64,000 bases of DNA from Porodaedalea pini. Taxonomy: Eukaryota; Basidiomycota; Agaricomycetes; Hymenochaetales; Hymenochaetaceae. Of this stretch, positions 23,884 through 34,959 are shown one piece after another. Each line of letters opens with the position of its first letter. Position 1 is the stretch's first letter. The stretch is taken from assembly GCA_002794775.1 (NCBI GenBank), contig NBAY01000087.1, forward strand, positions 1 through 64,000, read 5' to 3'. The notes beneath the pieces are model-generated. The model made no database searches. It was not told the DNA's origin and saw only the letters and a program-made list of their open reading frames with translations. The position numbers and the translations under genes were made by a program.

Positions 23884-24939
23884 ATGTCGACATCTATGGG
23901 TTTCACTCAGCAACAACAACGGGAGCTTGCAGCGTTAATTGCTGCGGCCTTTACTCAGCAAGCGGCAAATGTCCCTGCTGCGCAAGCTGGGAATGCCCCG
24001 CCCCCCAACATTGACATCGCCCGGCCACACGAATTCGCTGGCGGTGACGATTACCTCGATTTCAAGTGCAAAGTCCTTCTCTTCATCTCAGCAAACCCGA
24101 TGAGATACCCCTCATCATCGAGCAAGATCTACGTCGCGCTCTCCTATCTCAAGGGTGGCAATGCGTCAACATGGGCGCAAAACTACATCCAGGAATTCAC
24201 AGATAGCTGGACCAGGTTCCAGGAACGACTGGACACCTCGTTTGATGATCTGAACAGAAAGGAGAAGGCCCTGAAAGAATTCCGAGAAAAAATTCAGAAG
24301 GACCTCTCAGCCGACGAGTTCTTCCAGAAGCTCGATGTGATCATCAAGGCGGCAGACCTGAAGGACGACAGCGTAATCTGTGATTGCCTGAAATGTGCGA
24401 TGAACATCGAGGTGGTCCACGGAGTGTTAAGGTCGACCCTGGTCCTGACGACATATGATGCCTGGAAGAAAAAGGCCATAGAGATCGATCGCGGCAAACA
24501 GCAGATTCGGGCCATCCAGCAAGGCCGCGCACTACCCCTCCAGTGCCCTCTGCAGCAGCAGGCACTGCCCGCTTGACAACTGTTCGTGCCACCGCACTCC
24601 GACAAGCGCGACGCAACTGGTGTCACCTTTGGAGGTGCAGGCCAGCCAATGGACGTCTCGATGAACGAGGCACAACGCCGACGCACGTGCTGGATTTGCG
24701 GTGGGCTGGATCACTTTAAGAACAAGTGCCTGCAAGGAAAACCAATTATCCAGCGCATGCTGGAGCTGATGGCACCAGGCAAGCGTCACCTCCTTGCCAA
24801 CGAGCTCGGTGCGATGAAGGAATCGGCCTTCGAGGAAGTTGTAGACACTCGGAGGTCAACTGTGGAGGACTATGTGGAGGAAGAAGGTGATGACGAAGAG
24901 GTCATCGACTCGCAGGGTTTTGCGAGTGGTCAGGTGTAG
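23884..24939 (+). pseudogene. Gypsy gag with one TGA
   Basis: Capsid-like retrotransposon gag domain (residues about 45-220; core YLDFKCKVLLFISANPMRYP, SYLKGGNASTWAQNYI, WTRFQERLD) after a Gln/Ala-rich N-terminus. Then a CWICGGLDHFKNKC zinc knuckle (about 24690) and an acidic C-terminus ending in TAG at 24937. A premature TGA at 24574 stands where Arg fits. The start ATG at 23884 gives MSTSMGFTQQQQREL. Upstream 23161-23883 is the leader with only short ORFs. Confidence 0.85.
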
Positions 24940-24957
24940 CCACCAGGGCGACTGACC
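24915..24957 (+). promoter_or_regulatory. Candidate -1 ribosomal frameshift signal at the gag-pol overlap
   Basis: The heptamer G GGT TTT (24915-24921) is in the gag frame in the canonical X XXY YYZ phase, 15 nt before the gag TAG. Six nt downstream a nested stem can form: GGTCA (24928-32) with TGACC (24953-57), enclosing GGTG (24933-36) with CACC (24941-44). Slipping by -1 enters exactly the pol frame. Sequence and phase are direct observation; function is inferred. Confidence 0.6.
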
Positions 24958-27900
24958 GAGAAGTTCCAAAGGTTTCAAGTTCGGATCCGTTAAGATATAG
25001 TCAACCGCCTGTACAATATCTAGATGCAAACAGTGTCGATGACTTTTCCAACTACGAAAACCCTACCGGTGTGAGCGAAGAAGGCATCGAAGAGAAGTTG
25101 TTCATGAGGGGAACTGGCGGACGCCAGCTGGACCTCCTCCTGAGTGTCGGACACAGCATAGTGGGTGAGATGAGAGAGGTGGATGCGCATGCCCTAGTGG
25201 ATTCAGGATGCACAGGATCATGCATAGACATGAGGTTTGTCGAGCGATACGGGTTGGAGACCAAATGATACATTCGGCCCCTTGCAGTGCTCAATGCTGA
25301 TGGCATGCACAACGAAGCCAGGTTGATCAAAGAATACGTCAATGTTGAGCTTATGATTGGGCACCACAGGGAGAGGATTGTCCTTGTGGTGACATCACTG
25401 GCATCGTCAAACATCTTCCTTGGTTACAATTGGCTTCGACATCACAACCCAGAGGTCGACTGGAAGACGGGTTTGATTGAATTCACCCGTTGCCTGGAGG
25501 AGTGCGCGATCGAGAAGGAGGATGTGAAAGAAACAAGGAGGGTGAGAGAGGTGCGAATGGACAAGGTGTCCTGGCCCACATACCTCAATGACTACGCCGA
25601 TGTCTTCTCGGAGAAGGGATTCGAGAAGTTGCCTGAACACCGACCATGGGACCACGTCATCGATCTGAAGCCCGACTTCAAGCCCAGCGACTGCAAGATC
25701 TACCCGCTCACGCCAACAGAGCAGCAGTCGCTCAAGGACTTCCTCGATGAGAACTTGAAGTCTGGTCGCATCCGAAGGTCCATATCGCCCATGGCATCAC
25801 CTTTCTTCTTCATTAAGAAAGCTGACAAATCACTACGCCCAATTCAGGACTACTGTAAGCTCAACAACAGAACGATCAAGAACAAATATCCCCTCCCCCT
25901 CATTGACGAGCTTGTCAACAAGGTCAAGAAAGCGAAGTTCATCACAAAGCTTGACCTTCGCTGGGGATACTACAACATCCGGATCCATGAAGGTGATGAA
26001 TGGAAGGCAGCATTCCACACAAATATGGGCCTCTTCGAACCAACAGTCATGTTCTTTGGCCTCTGTAATGCACCGGCGACTTTCCAGGCCTTCGTAAACC
26101 ACATTTTCAAGGGACTGATCTATGACAACCTGATCATCGTCTACCTCGATGATATCCTAATCCTCTCTCAGACTCTTGAGGAACATATCAAGACATCGAG
26201 GCGCGTCCTTCAGATCCTGTGAGAAAATGGCCTGTACCTGAAGCCCGAAAAGTGTGAGTTCGACGCCAAGGTTGTAAAGTACCTTGGACACATCGTTGGC
26301 AATGGCGAGATCAAGGCTGACCTGGCAAAGACAGAGGCGATCGCAGACTGGCCCGTCCCACAAAATGTTAAACAACTACAGCAGTTCCTCGGCATGGGCA
26401 ACTGGCTGCGACGCTTCATCAAGGACTACAGCAAGGTAGTCCACCCGTTAACATCACTGACAGGCAAGAAGGACTGGGTATGGGAGACCGAACAGCAGGA
26501 AGTGTTCAAGGAGCTGAGACGACGTCTCTGCTCACCTCCAGTCCTGGCCATCACCAATGACGAGGGCCCTTTCCACATCGAAGCGGACTCGTCGAACTTT
26601 GCGCTTGGTGGCGTGTTGCTACAGAAACAGGAAGGCAAATGGAGGGTAGTCGCCTACAGGTCGGAGGCGCTCCTGCCGGCAGAACGAAACTACGAGATCT
26701 ACGATAAGGAGATGCTCGCAATCATTTCGGCACTCAAGGAGTGGAGGCAGTACCTCCTCGGCGCCCATCACACTATCGAGATCTGGTCCGATCATGTCAA
26801 CCTCACCTACTTCAAGTCGGCACAGAAGCTGAGCTATCGCCAAGCTCGCTGGCGAACCGAACTCGAAGAATTCGACTTCCACCTTGAACATAAGTTGGGG
26901 AAGACGATGGGCAAGGTGGATCTGCTGTCACGCAAAGCGGGCTATGATGAGGGCAAGGATGACAATGACGGTGTCGTGTTCATCAAGGAAAAGTGGTTGA
27001 ACCGTGGGATGGTCAGAATGTCGCGTGATGAGGTGTTTGACAGAGTGGGTGAAGCGCAGAGGGTGCAGCGCGAGTCGGAGAGGCCGACAGGTATGATGAA
27101 GGTCGACGGGTTGTGGTGGATGAAGAGCAAGGTATACGTGCCATCGACGATGAAGGAAGCAGTACTGCGGGAGTGCCACGACTCAGTTCTGGCAGGACAC
27201 CCAGGGGCATCAAAGATGGTGGAGCTCATTCGCCGGGACTTCTGGTGGGCGTCAATGTTCTCAGATGTCCGGGCGTACGTTCGAGGTTGTAATTGTTGTC
27301 AAAGGACAAAGGCTCTGAGAACGTCAAGGTCAAGACCATTACATCCAAACGCGGTCCCTGAAGGTCCTTGGGAAATTGTCACAGTCGACCTCATCGGAGA
27401 ACTCCCAGACTCGAAGGGACACAATGCCATCTGTGTCTTTGTGGACAGGTTTTCGAAACAGATGCATGCGATCCCAATGACAACGAAGCTGTCAGCGGAA
27501 GGCATGGCTCAGTTATACCGCGACCACGTCTTCCGCCTCCACGGCCTACCAAAAAAGATCATCCACGACCGAGGCACACAGTTTGATGTGTCAATGATGA
27601 AGGAGCTGTACAAACTCCTACGCATCGAAGGCAACGCATCGATGGCGTACCACCCGCAGATGGACGGTCAAATGGAGCACGTCAACCAAGAGCTCGAACA
27701 ATATCTCCGGCTCTTTGTTGACCATCAGCAATCGGACTGGAAAGACTGGCTCCCCCTTGCAGAGTTCGCTTACAATAATCACGAACACTCAGCAATGAAG
27801 ATGTCCCCTTTCTACGCAAACACAGGACGTCACCCTATGAGCTTCGACACCATACGAACCTCCTCTGCCAACATGTCAGCAGAAGAATTTGCGAAGCACA

Positions 27901-28535
27901 TTAAGGAAACTCATCGCGTTGCGAAGGACAATCTGGTCGAGGCGGCAGAGGACATGAAGCATTACCATGACCAAACGGCAGGAGCATCGGTAGAATACAA
28001 GGCTGGAGACAAGGTCTTCCTCGATGGACAAAATATCAGCATGGACTCACCGACGAAGAAACTTGCTGACAAGTGGTATGGCCCCTTTGACATCATCGAC
28101 AAAGTGGGAGCAAGCACTTATAAACTCAAGCTCCCAAAGCGATGGAAAAAGGTCCACCCCATATTCAACAAGGCTTTGTTGAAACTGGCCATCGAACCAT
28201 CCTTCGAGAGCCAAAAACAGCCACCTCCGCCGCCGCCGGACATCGTTGAGAATGAAGAGGAGTACGATATTGAGGAAGTCATAGACTCACGTCTGCACCG
28301 AGGAAAATTACAGTCCCTCGTAAAGTGGGTTGGATACAACGAATCGACTTGGCAGCCCGAGACAGACTTTGGCGAGAATGCAAAAGAGGCGATCGCTGAG
28401 TTTTATCTCAAACACCCCAGTGCCCCACGCAAACTCGATATCCCTCGCTCGCGACTCCATCCACTCTTCGTCAACACTGAACCAGACGACCGCAATCTTG
28501 GTTGGTCGGGACGCCCAACCTTGAAGGGGGGATAA
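24918..28535 (+). pseudogene. Gypsy pol: protease, RT, RNase H, integrase, chromodomain; two TGA codons
   Basis: Pol frame is open through the gag stop and reads FCEWSGVATRATDRE. Domains: aspartic protease with HALVDSGCTGSCID (about 25190); RT with LRPIQDYCKLNN, FITKLDLRWGYYNIRI and VYLDDILILS (25830-26170); RNase H with FHIEADSSNFALGGVL (about 26575); integrase HHCC zinc finger (ECHDSVLAGHPGASK to CNCCQRTK, 27175-27310) and DDE core (VDLIGELPD, HDRGTQFD, QMEHVNQELEQYLR); chromodomain (YDIEEVIDSRLHRGKLQSLV, WVGYNESTWQPE, 28265-28360). TGA at 25266 and 26220 where Arg fits; otherwise open to TAA at 28533. The chromodomain places it among chromoviruses. Confidence 0.9.
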
Positions 28536-28960
28536 TGTCAGAACTCGAACTTTCCCTTTTCTTTTATTTCCCCTTTTACCATTTCCTTTCTTTGAATCGC
28601 CCTTTTTCATTATATTTAATCATCTTTCAAATCATTTCCCACGATTCCTTCACATGACTGTCATTCATTCCATTCCGTCCACCCATGTGACATTAGGTAA
28701 TATAGTCTCACGGTCATCGCTATATAAGGTCTCAGGAATTGCATGAACTCCTTGTTCTGCTTTTCCTCTTACCTCCGCGACGACCTAGGTGAGACTCGTC
28801 CCCCTTGTATTAGTTTAGTCTTGTATTAATCCTCTTACCTCCATGACGACCTAGCCTGAGTAAAGCATGTCCCGAGTCCCCGCTCGAGTATAGCACGTCC
28901 CAGATGACAGTCAGCTGAGGCCTGCCCAGTCCGAGTTGTCTCCCGGACTCCCACCTAACA
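28536..28960 (+). repeat. Gypsy 3' LTR
   Basis: 425 bp copy of the 5' LTR, directly after the pol stop and purine tract. Differences from the 5' copy are changes such as CCA/CCG, GTG/GCG and ACG/ATG. Confidence 0.92.
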
Positions 28961-28965
28961 GAGTG

Positions 28966-29215
28966 TTAGAATGGGTGTATGAAAGTATTTGAACATATTT
29001 ATGAGGTTACTAAGGGATAATATGAGAGCTTTGAAGGTATATTGATGCTTGAATGGGTGAGTGTGATCATTCGAGCACGTGAAATGTGAAGTGTAAGATA
29101 GACAGTGATGAAACAAAGTGCTTGACCGTGTTTATGGGGTTTGTATCTGTATATAATAATAAATAAAGCAGGTGGTATGCTGGGACAGCTGATGCCTAAG
29201 CGCGAATCGAGTGCT
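28966..29215. other. Right part of the unassigned segment inside the LINE
   Basis: Contiguous with 21686-22735 before Gypsy insertion. AT-rich, no coding frame; the LINE endonuclease side resumes near 29216. Confidence 0.4.
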
Positions 29216-29219
29216 ACAC

Positions 29220-30023
29220 CACCACAAAAGTAGGCAAATCGCAAGAGCGAATAGAACAAAGGGGGGGTTGAGGGATAGAGGCTAGGAAATTGATATCAAA
29301 AGAAAATCAAATAGGGAAATGATCAGAGGAAATGTCCAATGATGGGTCGGAAACCAAAATGGATTCAAGGAGTTGGGGCACGATGTCCACTGAAGTGATC
29401 ACCAAGTCAATGATTGTCCTTGAATTGGAAGAGCGATTGAAATAAGTGGGTTGATTGGGAGGGTTACAAATAGAAAGATCGTTTTCGTTGATCCAGTCAA
29501 TGAGACGTTGGGACCGAGAAAAGTAGGCAGATTGTTCAGGGAGGGACCAAAGTTCTGAATGGCGATTGAAATCTCCTGTGAAAATATGGGATGGCGAATT
29601 AAGGGTAGAAAAAGAGTCTTTAAACTTGTGAAGAGATGGTGAGTTATAAATGTTCTACAAAAAAATGGGAGATAGGTCACCACGAGAAATTGAAATGACA
29701 GAAATATTAGGAGAAGGGGAAGAGGGATAGTGCATGGACACCTGTTGGATAATGTGGGGGTGCACCAACATACAACAATGTGGTTTACCCGGACAGGCGG
29801 GCAAAAATGCAGTATAAGGTTGGGAGTTTCGGGCATAATAAACCAAGGAGCCTTGAGCAGAAACTTTTGAAGGAGTAAAATGACGGATGACAGGGGTTTC
29901 CTGGAAGCATATAATGTCAGGGCTGGAATGAGTAGAGGAAAAGGCGCGAAGAAGAAAGTTGAATGAAGGTTCAGAATTATGGAGGTTGAGAGAAAACACA
30001 GAAATAGAGTCCATCATAAACAA
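29220..30023 (-). pseudogene. LINE APE-type endonuclease
   Basis: Reads ISVFSLNLHNSEPSFNFLL at the start, then SPDIICFQETPV (catalytic Glu), HIFTGDFNRHSELWS (Asp/Asn), SRTIIDLVITS and SDPSLDISSDHFPI (catalytic Asp-His). These are all main motifs of APE endonucleases of non-LTR elements. Stops at about 29655 and after FPI, and small frame changes, make it a relic. Confidence 0.82.
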
Positions 30024-32254
30024 TTAATAAGGGGATCGATAATTACAGTGAGCAGGGCAATCAGTGGAACGAGCATTGTAGTTGCCTTGGCAATTGATAC
30101 AATGAGCAAAATGCTTGCATTGCAGATTGTTGGAGGTGGTACATGTCACACATTTTGTGACATGTACGGCTGTGCAATGTGGCTCTGAGCAGATGGCGCA
30201 GCGGGCCATGGAACGGCATTTAGAGGCCGGATGGCCAAGGTGATGGCAATTGTCACATTGATTGATGGTAGGTCATGCCTTCATTTCTTCGAGGCGACAG
30301 ATGATGCTGAAAATGGGTATGGCTTGGTTATTGTGCAGGAAGAAATGGTTGAAAGAGAGGCGGTCTGCATCTTTCATAATGACTGAAAAAAAAAAAATGT
30401 TGCAGAAGTCATGCTCATTCAGCTTTTCAACTGACGACATGTACCTCAGCGGGAACATAAATTCACGGCCTTCGAACTGAGGGAGGTTAGAAAGTTTGTT
30501 GAAAAGATCAGCTTCACTATAAATGAGTTTAGTATCTCTGTCGAAGACAGGGATCCCCAGGATGACCATTTTGAACTGGGGTGAAGGGATAAATGGAGAC
30601 ACCCCACTGATGTTAAGAATGCGGGAAAGCTAGGAGGCCAAAGAAGTATAGTTAGAATCAAAATCAGAACAGATATTCATGAAGGCAATTAAGAGATTGC
30701 TGTTAGTTGTATACTTGACATTGAGCACTACGAGATGCTTAAAAAGCAGGTTGCCCTTAAGGCCAGCTTGTACAGAATTCTTAACTGAGAGGGTCGTTGG
30801 CCTGACCGCCAAATCCCCAGGCAAAGAGAAATATACACGCTTCACATTGGATGCACGTATGTTGACTGAACCGATAGACCGATTAACAGGAACTGTTGAG
30901 ACTTCCCCATCAGGGTGCTCATTGGAAGAACAAACAACTTTGGTTGGCATTGGTTTGGGCTTCTTCTGTGCTGCCTTAGCATATGAGACAGTGGTGAAGC
31001 CATCCTTGTTGATACTGACATTTTCGACCTTCGGATAGTAGATAGTCGTGAGAGTGTTGCCAGATTTCAGGGTGTTATGCGCAGAGTGCATGTAACCATC
31101 AGGAGCATAAATTGTGCCCTCTGAGTCCATGTGATATCTGGATCCAGGGATATGGGTGTTAGCAATTGCTGCAGCATATTCAGTTCTCCCGTTCTTGGGG
31201 GTTTGAACGCACTGTTTCACAATTGGTGGTGTGGGCAGAAAACGGTTGTCGTGGACGAACCGGGGTCTGGAAGAAATTTGACATGTGTTTGGTTAGTAGA
31301 AGACGGCTGCGGTTTAGCCAAAGATACCGAATGAGACATCTGTTTTTCAATATTGTTAGTTTTATCAGCAAGTTTGGTAATGAGAGAAGAAAGAGCTTGA
31401 ATAGAGCGAGACATGGGATGCATATTATCTGCAATTTCCTGATTGCGGATTGACTGAGCAGAAGATTCAACGTCATCAAATACATGTTTAAAAGCAGGAG
31501 TGTGGATGCGATAGGTAGAATGGAATGCCTGGAGTCCATCGTTTGCCTTGTTCTCCTTGATGGTTTCACTATTGAACATGTGTGATTTGCTGATCCAGTC
31601 TACAAGATTGGATCCGACATCTGCAAGTGCCTTTCCGGCCCGGATAGGGTCTTCGTACCAGGGTGTGAGAGATGTCCACGAAGGCTGGGTAAGAAAAGTA
31701 ATCATATGGTGAATCGTGTCTTTAATCAGCTCCATGAATGAATCAGAGAGTCGTGCAGCAATCTGCGGGTCTTCGAATTCCTCTTCATCATTATCGATGT
31801 CGACCTGGGGGGCCTGGCTTATGTGTTCGTCAGGGATGTACAAATCGTCTGCGTCCATGGCATTGTTATCAATACGGGTGGGGGCTGCGATAGCTCTGTG
31901 CTCCTCCTCTGAATTAGAGCGTTTAAGAGAATTCTGGGAGTCGACGACCGGTGTCGGTGGAAGATCTCCTTGCTTGCGGAGGGCAGCGGCGTGAGCATCC
32001 GCTTCGATATCGGGGGACCAGTTGGCACGGTTCTTCTTAACGTGTTCGCATACTTCATCGTTGTGGAGATAGGTCTTGTCGCGACCACATTCGATGCAAA
32101 GTTTAGCTGCCCCGCTAACACAGCTGCGGCTATGATAGGGGAGATCCATTTTACACTCCTCACACTTGGTGGGGTCCTTGGGATTGGCAAGGGAGCGAGA
32201 AGACTTGGTTTTGTGTAGAGACGCTTTCGCCCTGGTCAACATCTTGTTGTCCAT
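30024..32254 (-). pseudogene. LINE gag-like ORF1 with CCHC knuckles
   Basis: Starts at the ATG at 32254 (MDNKMLTRAK) with a Cys-rich segment (CEECKMDLPYHSRSCVSGAA, CIECGRDKTYLHNDEVCEH). It is then mostly helical to about 31220, where the frame shifts. The next block (31220-30630) and a third (30602-30273) continue the same protein with a TAG and a TGA between. It ends in CCHC knuckles (CDNCHHLGHPASKC, then CINCQGNYNARSTDC, 30260-30060). It is divergent from MED7, only 129 bp from its start codon. Confidence 0.72.
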
Positions 32255-32383
32255 TGCGAGGTAGAAAGAGAGAGATGCAAGAGTTCACTTTTCCCACGGT
32301 CCAGATGGTGGTGGTAAGAGATCAAGAAGTGACGAGAACCTGTAACCGGACGCGTCTCGTCAAATACGTCCTTCGTCCTCGCC

Positions 32384-33498
32384 ATGCTCGACGACGAACA
32401 AGAGGCTGAGCTCCGGAACCCGTTCCCATCTCCACCGTCTCATTATCAGAAATATACGACGCTCAACTTGCACCTGCTATCGTTGCTTAAATCAAGGACA
32501 GCCGAAAAGTCTGCTGAGAATGAGCCGGAAACCGACCAGCGCGAGGTGCTCGCCGATCAAAAGGATGTACCGGACTGGCTTTTGATGCAGCTCGAGAAAC
32601 CTCGCGTCGATTGGATACTTGAGGAGGGAGAATACACTGTTTTTGGTGATACCTGGTTAGTGAGTGAACGCTCCACTTGAGCCTCTTGTCCTTTGTTAGT
32701 CTGAGGCTGAGGTCCGCTTCATCAGGTCAAGGAAAAGATACCTTCACTAGGCGAACTCGGTGGTCATCAATTGTATCCGAGTGATCCTACTATAGGTGAG
32801 CTGGCTTCTCTGCCTCAAATAGAGAGTCTGCGGCTAATTACTCATCAGATCGTAGACCCGCATTGCTGTCCATCCTTCGTTCCATGCTAGTTACGTACTC
32901 TCGTCTGCTCAAATCACTTCTTGCGCCTCCACCTGGACCGCATTCTACCGACGTTCCTGAATGGCAAGGACACGTGGAATGGCTCACAGTCATGAGTCAA
33001 AACATCATGAGCGCAGCAAATGACCTACGTCCAGTTCAAGCGAGATTCAACCTCGAGACGATGATGACTCGACAGCTGGAGATTAGGCGTGAAGAAACAG
33101 CAGCACTCCACAAGTGAGCACAAATGTTACTCTCATGTCCCTGTTACCTCCGCTTATCTTGAGCAGAAAATGCGACGATCTGCAGCAGAGGCTTCTGGAG
33201 CTCAAAACGGTCACGTCAACCAAGGTGAGTTGCACCGCTCCTTTATCCCGAGCAGATGACTGAGCAGATTCAACAGGAAACGGTATGCTGCATACACTGG
33301 ATCCATAGTGTCTACCTACTATAAGACTAAATCTTTCAGACGGACCGTTCCGGGAATGAGAACAAACCACGTACGGTACGAAAAGAAAGATGCTCTACTG
33401 CTATAGAGTATTGCTTACAATCAGACCCTAGACTCAAACTTCCCATCTTCCAATCATGGAAGAAATTTTCCGATGGGCCGAAGGATCGTAAGTGTTGA
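32384..33498 (+). CDS. MED7: Mediator complex subunit 7
   Basis: Middle-module Mediator subunit that links MED21 and MED31 and relays activator signals to RNA polymerase II. Exons 32384-32659, 32726-32795, 32849-33113, 33167-33224, 33268-33282 and 33340-33498 (a 54-bp in-frame intron at 33371-33424 is possible) give about 262-280 residues. Hallmarks: LRNPFPSPPSHYQKYT near the start, PRVDWILEEGEYTVFG, IPSLGELGGHQLYP, DRRPALLSILRSMLVTYSRL, EWQGHVEWLTVMSQNIMSAA and NDLRPVQAR, the usual MED7 sequence of blocks. The last 40 codons are less certain. Its 5' side is squeezed by the LINE. Confidence 0.9.
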
Positions 33499-34127
33499 CG
33501 CTCGCTACTTTTTTCGGGACTATGTATTGTAAGTGCTACTATATATAATCGTATACCGAACTTTGATTTATTTTTGCTGTTCGCTGTTAGTTCTGCCAGC
33601 TGGCATTGATACGTCATCGGTATCGGTCATCGTCAGGAGAGAAAAATAAGCAGCCACGACTACAGTTCCTCCTATAGATCAGCATCATCACGGACGATGA
33701 CGAAACATCTGTGCGATTCTTACTTCCGACTCTAGAAAGGTCAGACTGGTCGATGAACTTCAACTCGAGCTTCCATCAGACCTTCGACACTTCTGAACTA
33801 GCCATAATGCTTTGCGAAGTCAGATGCTATGCGTCTGAATACATGATATGAGCGTCTGCCTCATGCAAATCGTTCATTATTATAATACCAAAAGCTTCTT
33901 TACCGTTGAACTCAAGAGAAAGTTGTGTATCTGCGGGATCAGGAAAAAAGGAGGCCGTTCGAGAGACTATTCAGTATTCTAGCGCCTCTCGTGTGCTTCT
34001 ACTCGTCTTGGAACCTGATGATGTGATTCCTCGTGGGTGTAGTGTGGCTAGAACACGCCTCCACCGCTGTCTTAAAGGATGCACAATGTGCCCTTCACCG
34101 CGTCTCCTGTTGCCTCCTGTATACAAC
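33499..34127. other. Intergenic between MED7 and the next gene
   Basis: No gene seen; contains the promoter of the secreted-protein gene. A MED7 3' exon cannot be excluded, because a donor-like GATC/GTAAGT lies at 33488. Confidence 0.4.
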
Positions 34128-34959
34128 ATGCTCGTCTCCTTGGCCCTTTTGGTCGGTCCGCTTGCTCCCGGTACGTCCATCATCTTGACAAGGTTTTAAC
34201 TTGCTTACGTTCTGTTCCATGTGATGCTAGTCGCTTGGGCGGCTACTGCGACCATTTTCCCAGTGGGGTTGGGGCCGAGTGCTGGCTTGCAGGGCGAGAT
34301 TGTCGGAACTGGTGGAGAGGTTGGGACGACCTACGTGCTCAGCGGAGAGACGAGCGGCATTCCTTTCACATGTCAGTCACCGTCCACCTATCCTCACTGC
34401 TTTCGGTCGACTGAGTTCTTTCATGTATGCAGTGACGCTCGCCGAAGACGCTAGCTTGATCGCCGAGACTGTCGCGATCCCTACGCTGTCGTTCAACCTT
34501 GCCATCGGGTGCGTCGTCAGCGCGGGATCAGCAGTCTGCGAGAATGTCGTTGGTACCGGCGCGGCAGCCACGTCGCTCCCGCTCACGACGTTCGCGTTCT
34601 CGCCATTTGCCGTGGCTGTGTCGTCGGGTACCATTGCCGCTAGCACAACCCCCGCGTCGGCGTCAGCTACGCGCACCGTTGCGACCACATCAACCTCCGT
34701 GTTGACTTCAGCAACGACTGCACCGTCGGCGTCCCCATCCTCGACAACGACAATCCTGTCATCGGTGGCGCCTAGCCAGTCGACGATCCCGCCTTCGAGC
34801 GCCAGATCATCAACGACCGCTCTCAGCCCGAGTACCAGCACTGCCAGTTCTGCGTCGCCGAGCGCCTCACAGTCTTCAACAAGTGATGGGTTCCGGGTCT
34901 TTGTTGCTAACGTAGCTTTGATGCTTCCACTTGCTGCAGGGTTGTGGGTCTTGGCTTAA
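34128..34959 (+). CDS. Secreted Ser/Thr-rich, possibly GPI-anchored protein (paralogue B)
   Basis: Three exons, 34128-34170, 34231-34371 and 34433-34959, give 236 residues. The N-terminus MLVSLALLVGPLAPVAWA is a signal peptide. The conserved module follows: IFPVGLG, GEIVGTGGEVGTTYVLSG, GIPFT, TLAEDASLIAETVAIPTLSF, then two Cys (GCVVSAGSAVCENVVG). A long Ser/Thr/Ala-rich, likely O-glycosylated stretch and a hydrophobic end (VFVANVALMLPLAAGLWVLA) complete a GPI-protein profile. Intron positions and phases match the gene at 2670-3452. It is the longer of the pair. Function unknown, likely cell surface. Confidence 0.74.

Larger units (their letters stand above)
22731..28965 (+). mobile_element. 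Complete chromodomain Gypsy LTR retrotransposon (chromovirus)
   Basis: Element 22736-28960 (6225 bp) flanked by GAGTG at 22731-22735 and 28961-28965. It has 425-bp LTRs starting TGTCAG and ending CTAACA, gag, a -1-shifted pol, a chromodomain at the pol C-terminus and a purine tract (AAGGGGGGATAA) before the 3' LTR. The LTR differences seen are CpG-type transitions. Confidence 0.94.
12560..32254 (-). mobile_element. Non-LTR retrotransposon (Tad1-like by domain order), split by nested insertions
   Basis: A LINE on the minus strand read in four blocks: gag-like ORF with CCHC knuckles (32254-30024), APE-type endonuclease (30023-about 29220), reverse transcriptase (about 21225-19358) and RNase H with C-terminal region (19330-18728 and 13209-12560). 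The Copia element interrupts RNase H. A 1.3-kb unassigned segment with Gypsy material lies between endonuclease and RT. Domain order APE - RT - RNase H with a CCHC gag suits the fungal Tad1 clade (inference). Several frameshifts and stops make it inactive. Confidence 0.8.

Noticed and set aside
23612..23938. 108-residue ORF before Gypsy gag as a separate gene
   Set aside because: Overlaps the gag start in another frame; lies in the Gypsy leader.
34377..34841. 154-residue ORF antisense to the secreted-protein gene
   Set aside because: Mirror of the Ser/Thr/Ala-rich coding strand; low complexity without splice or domain support.
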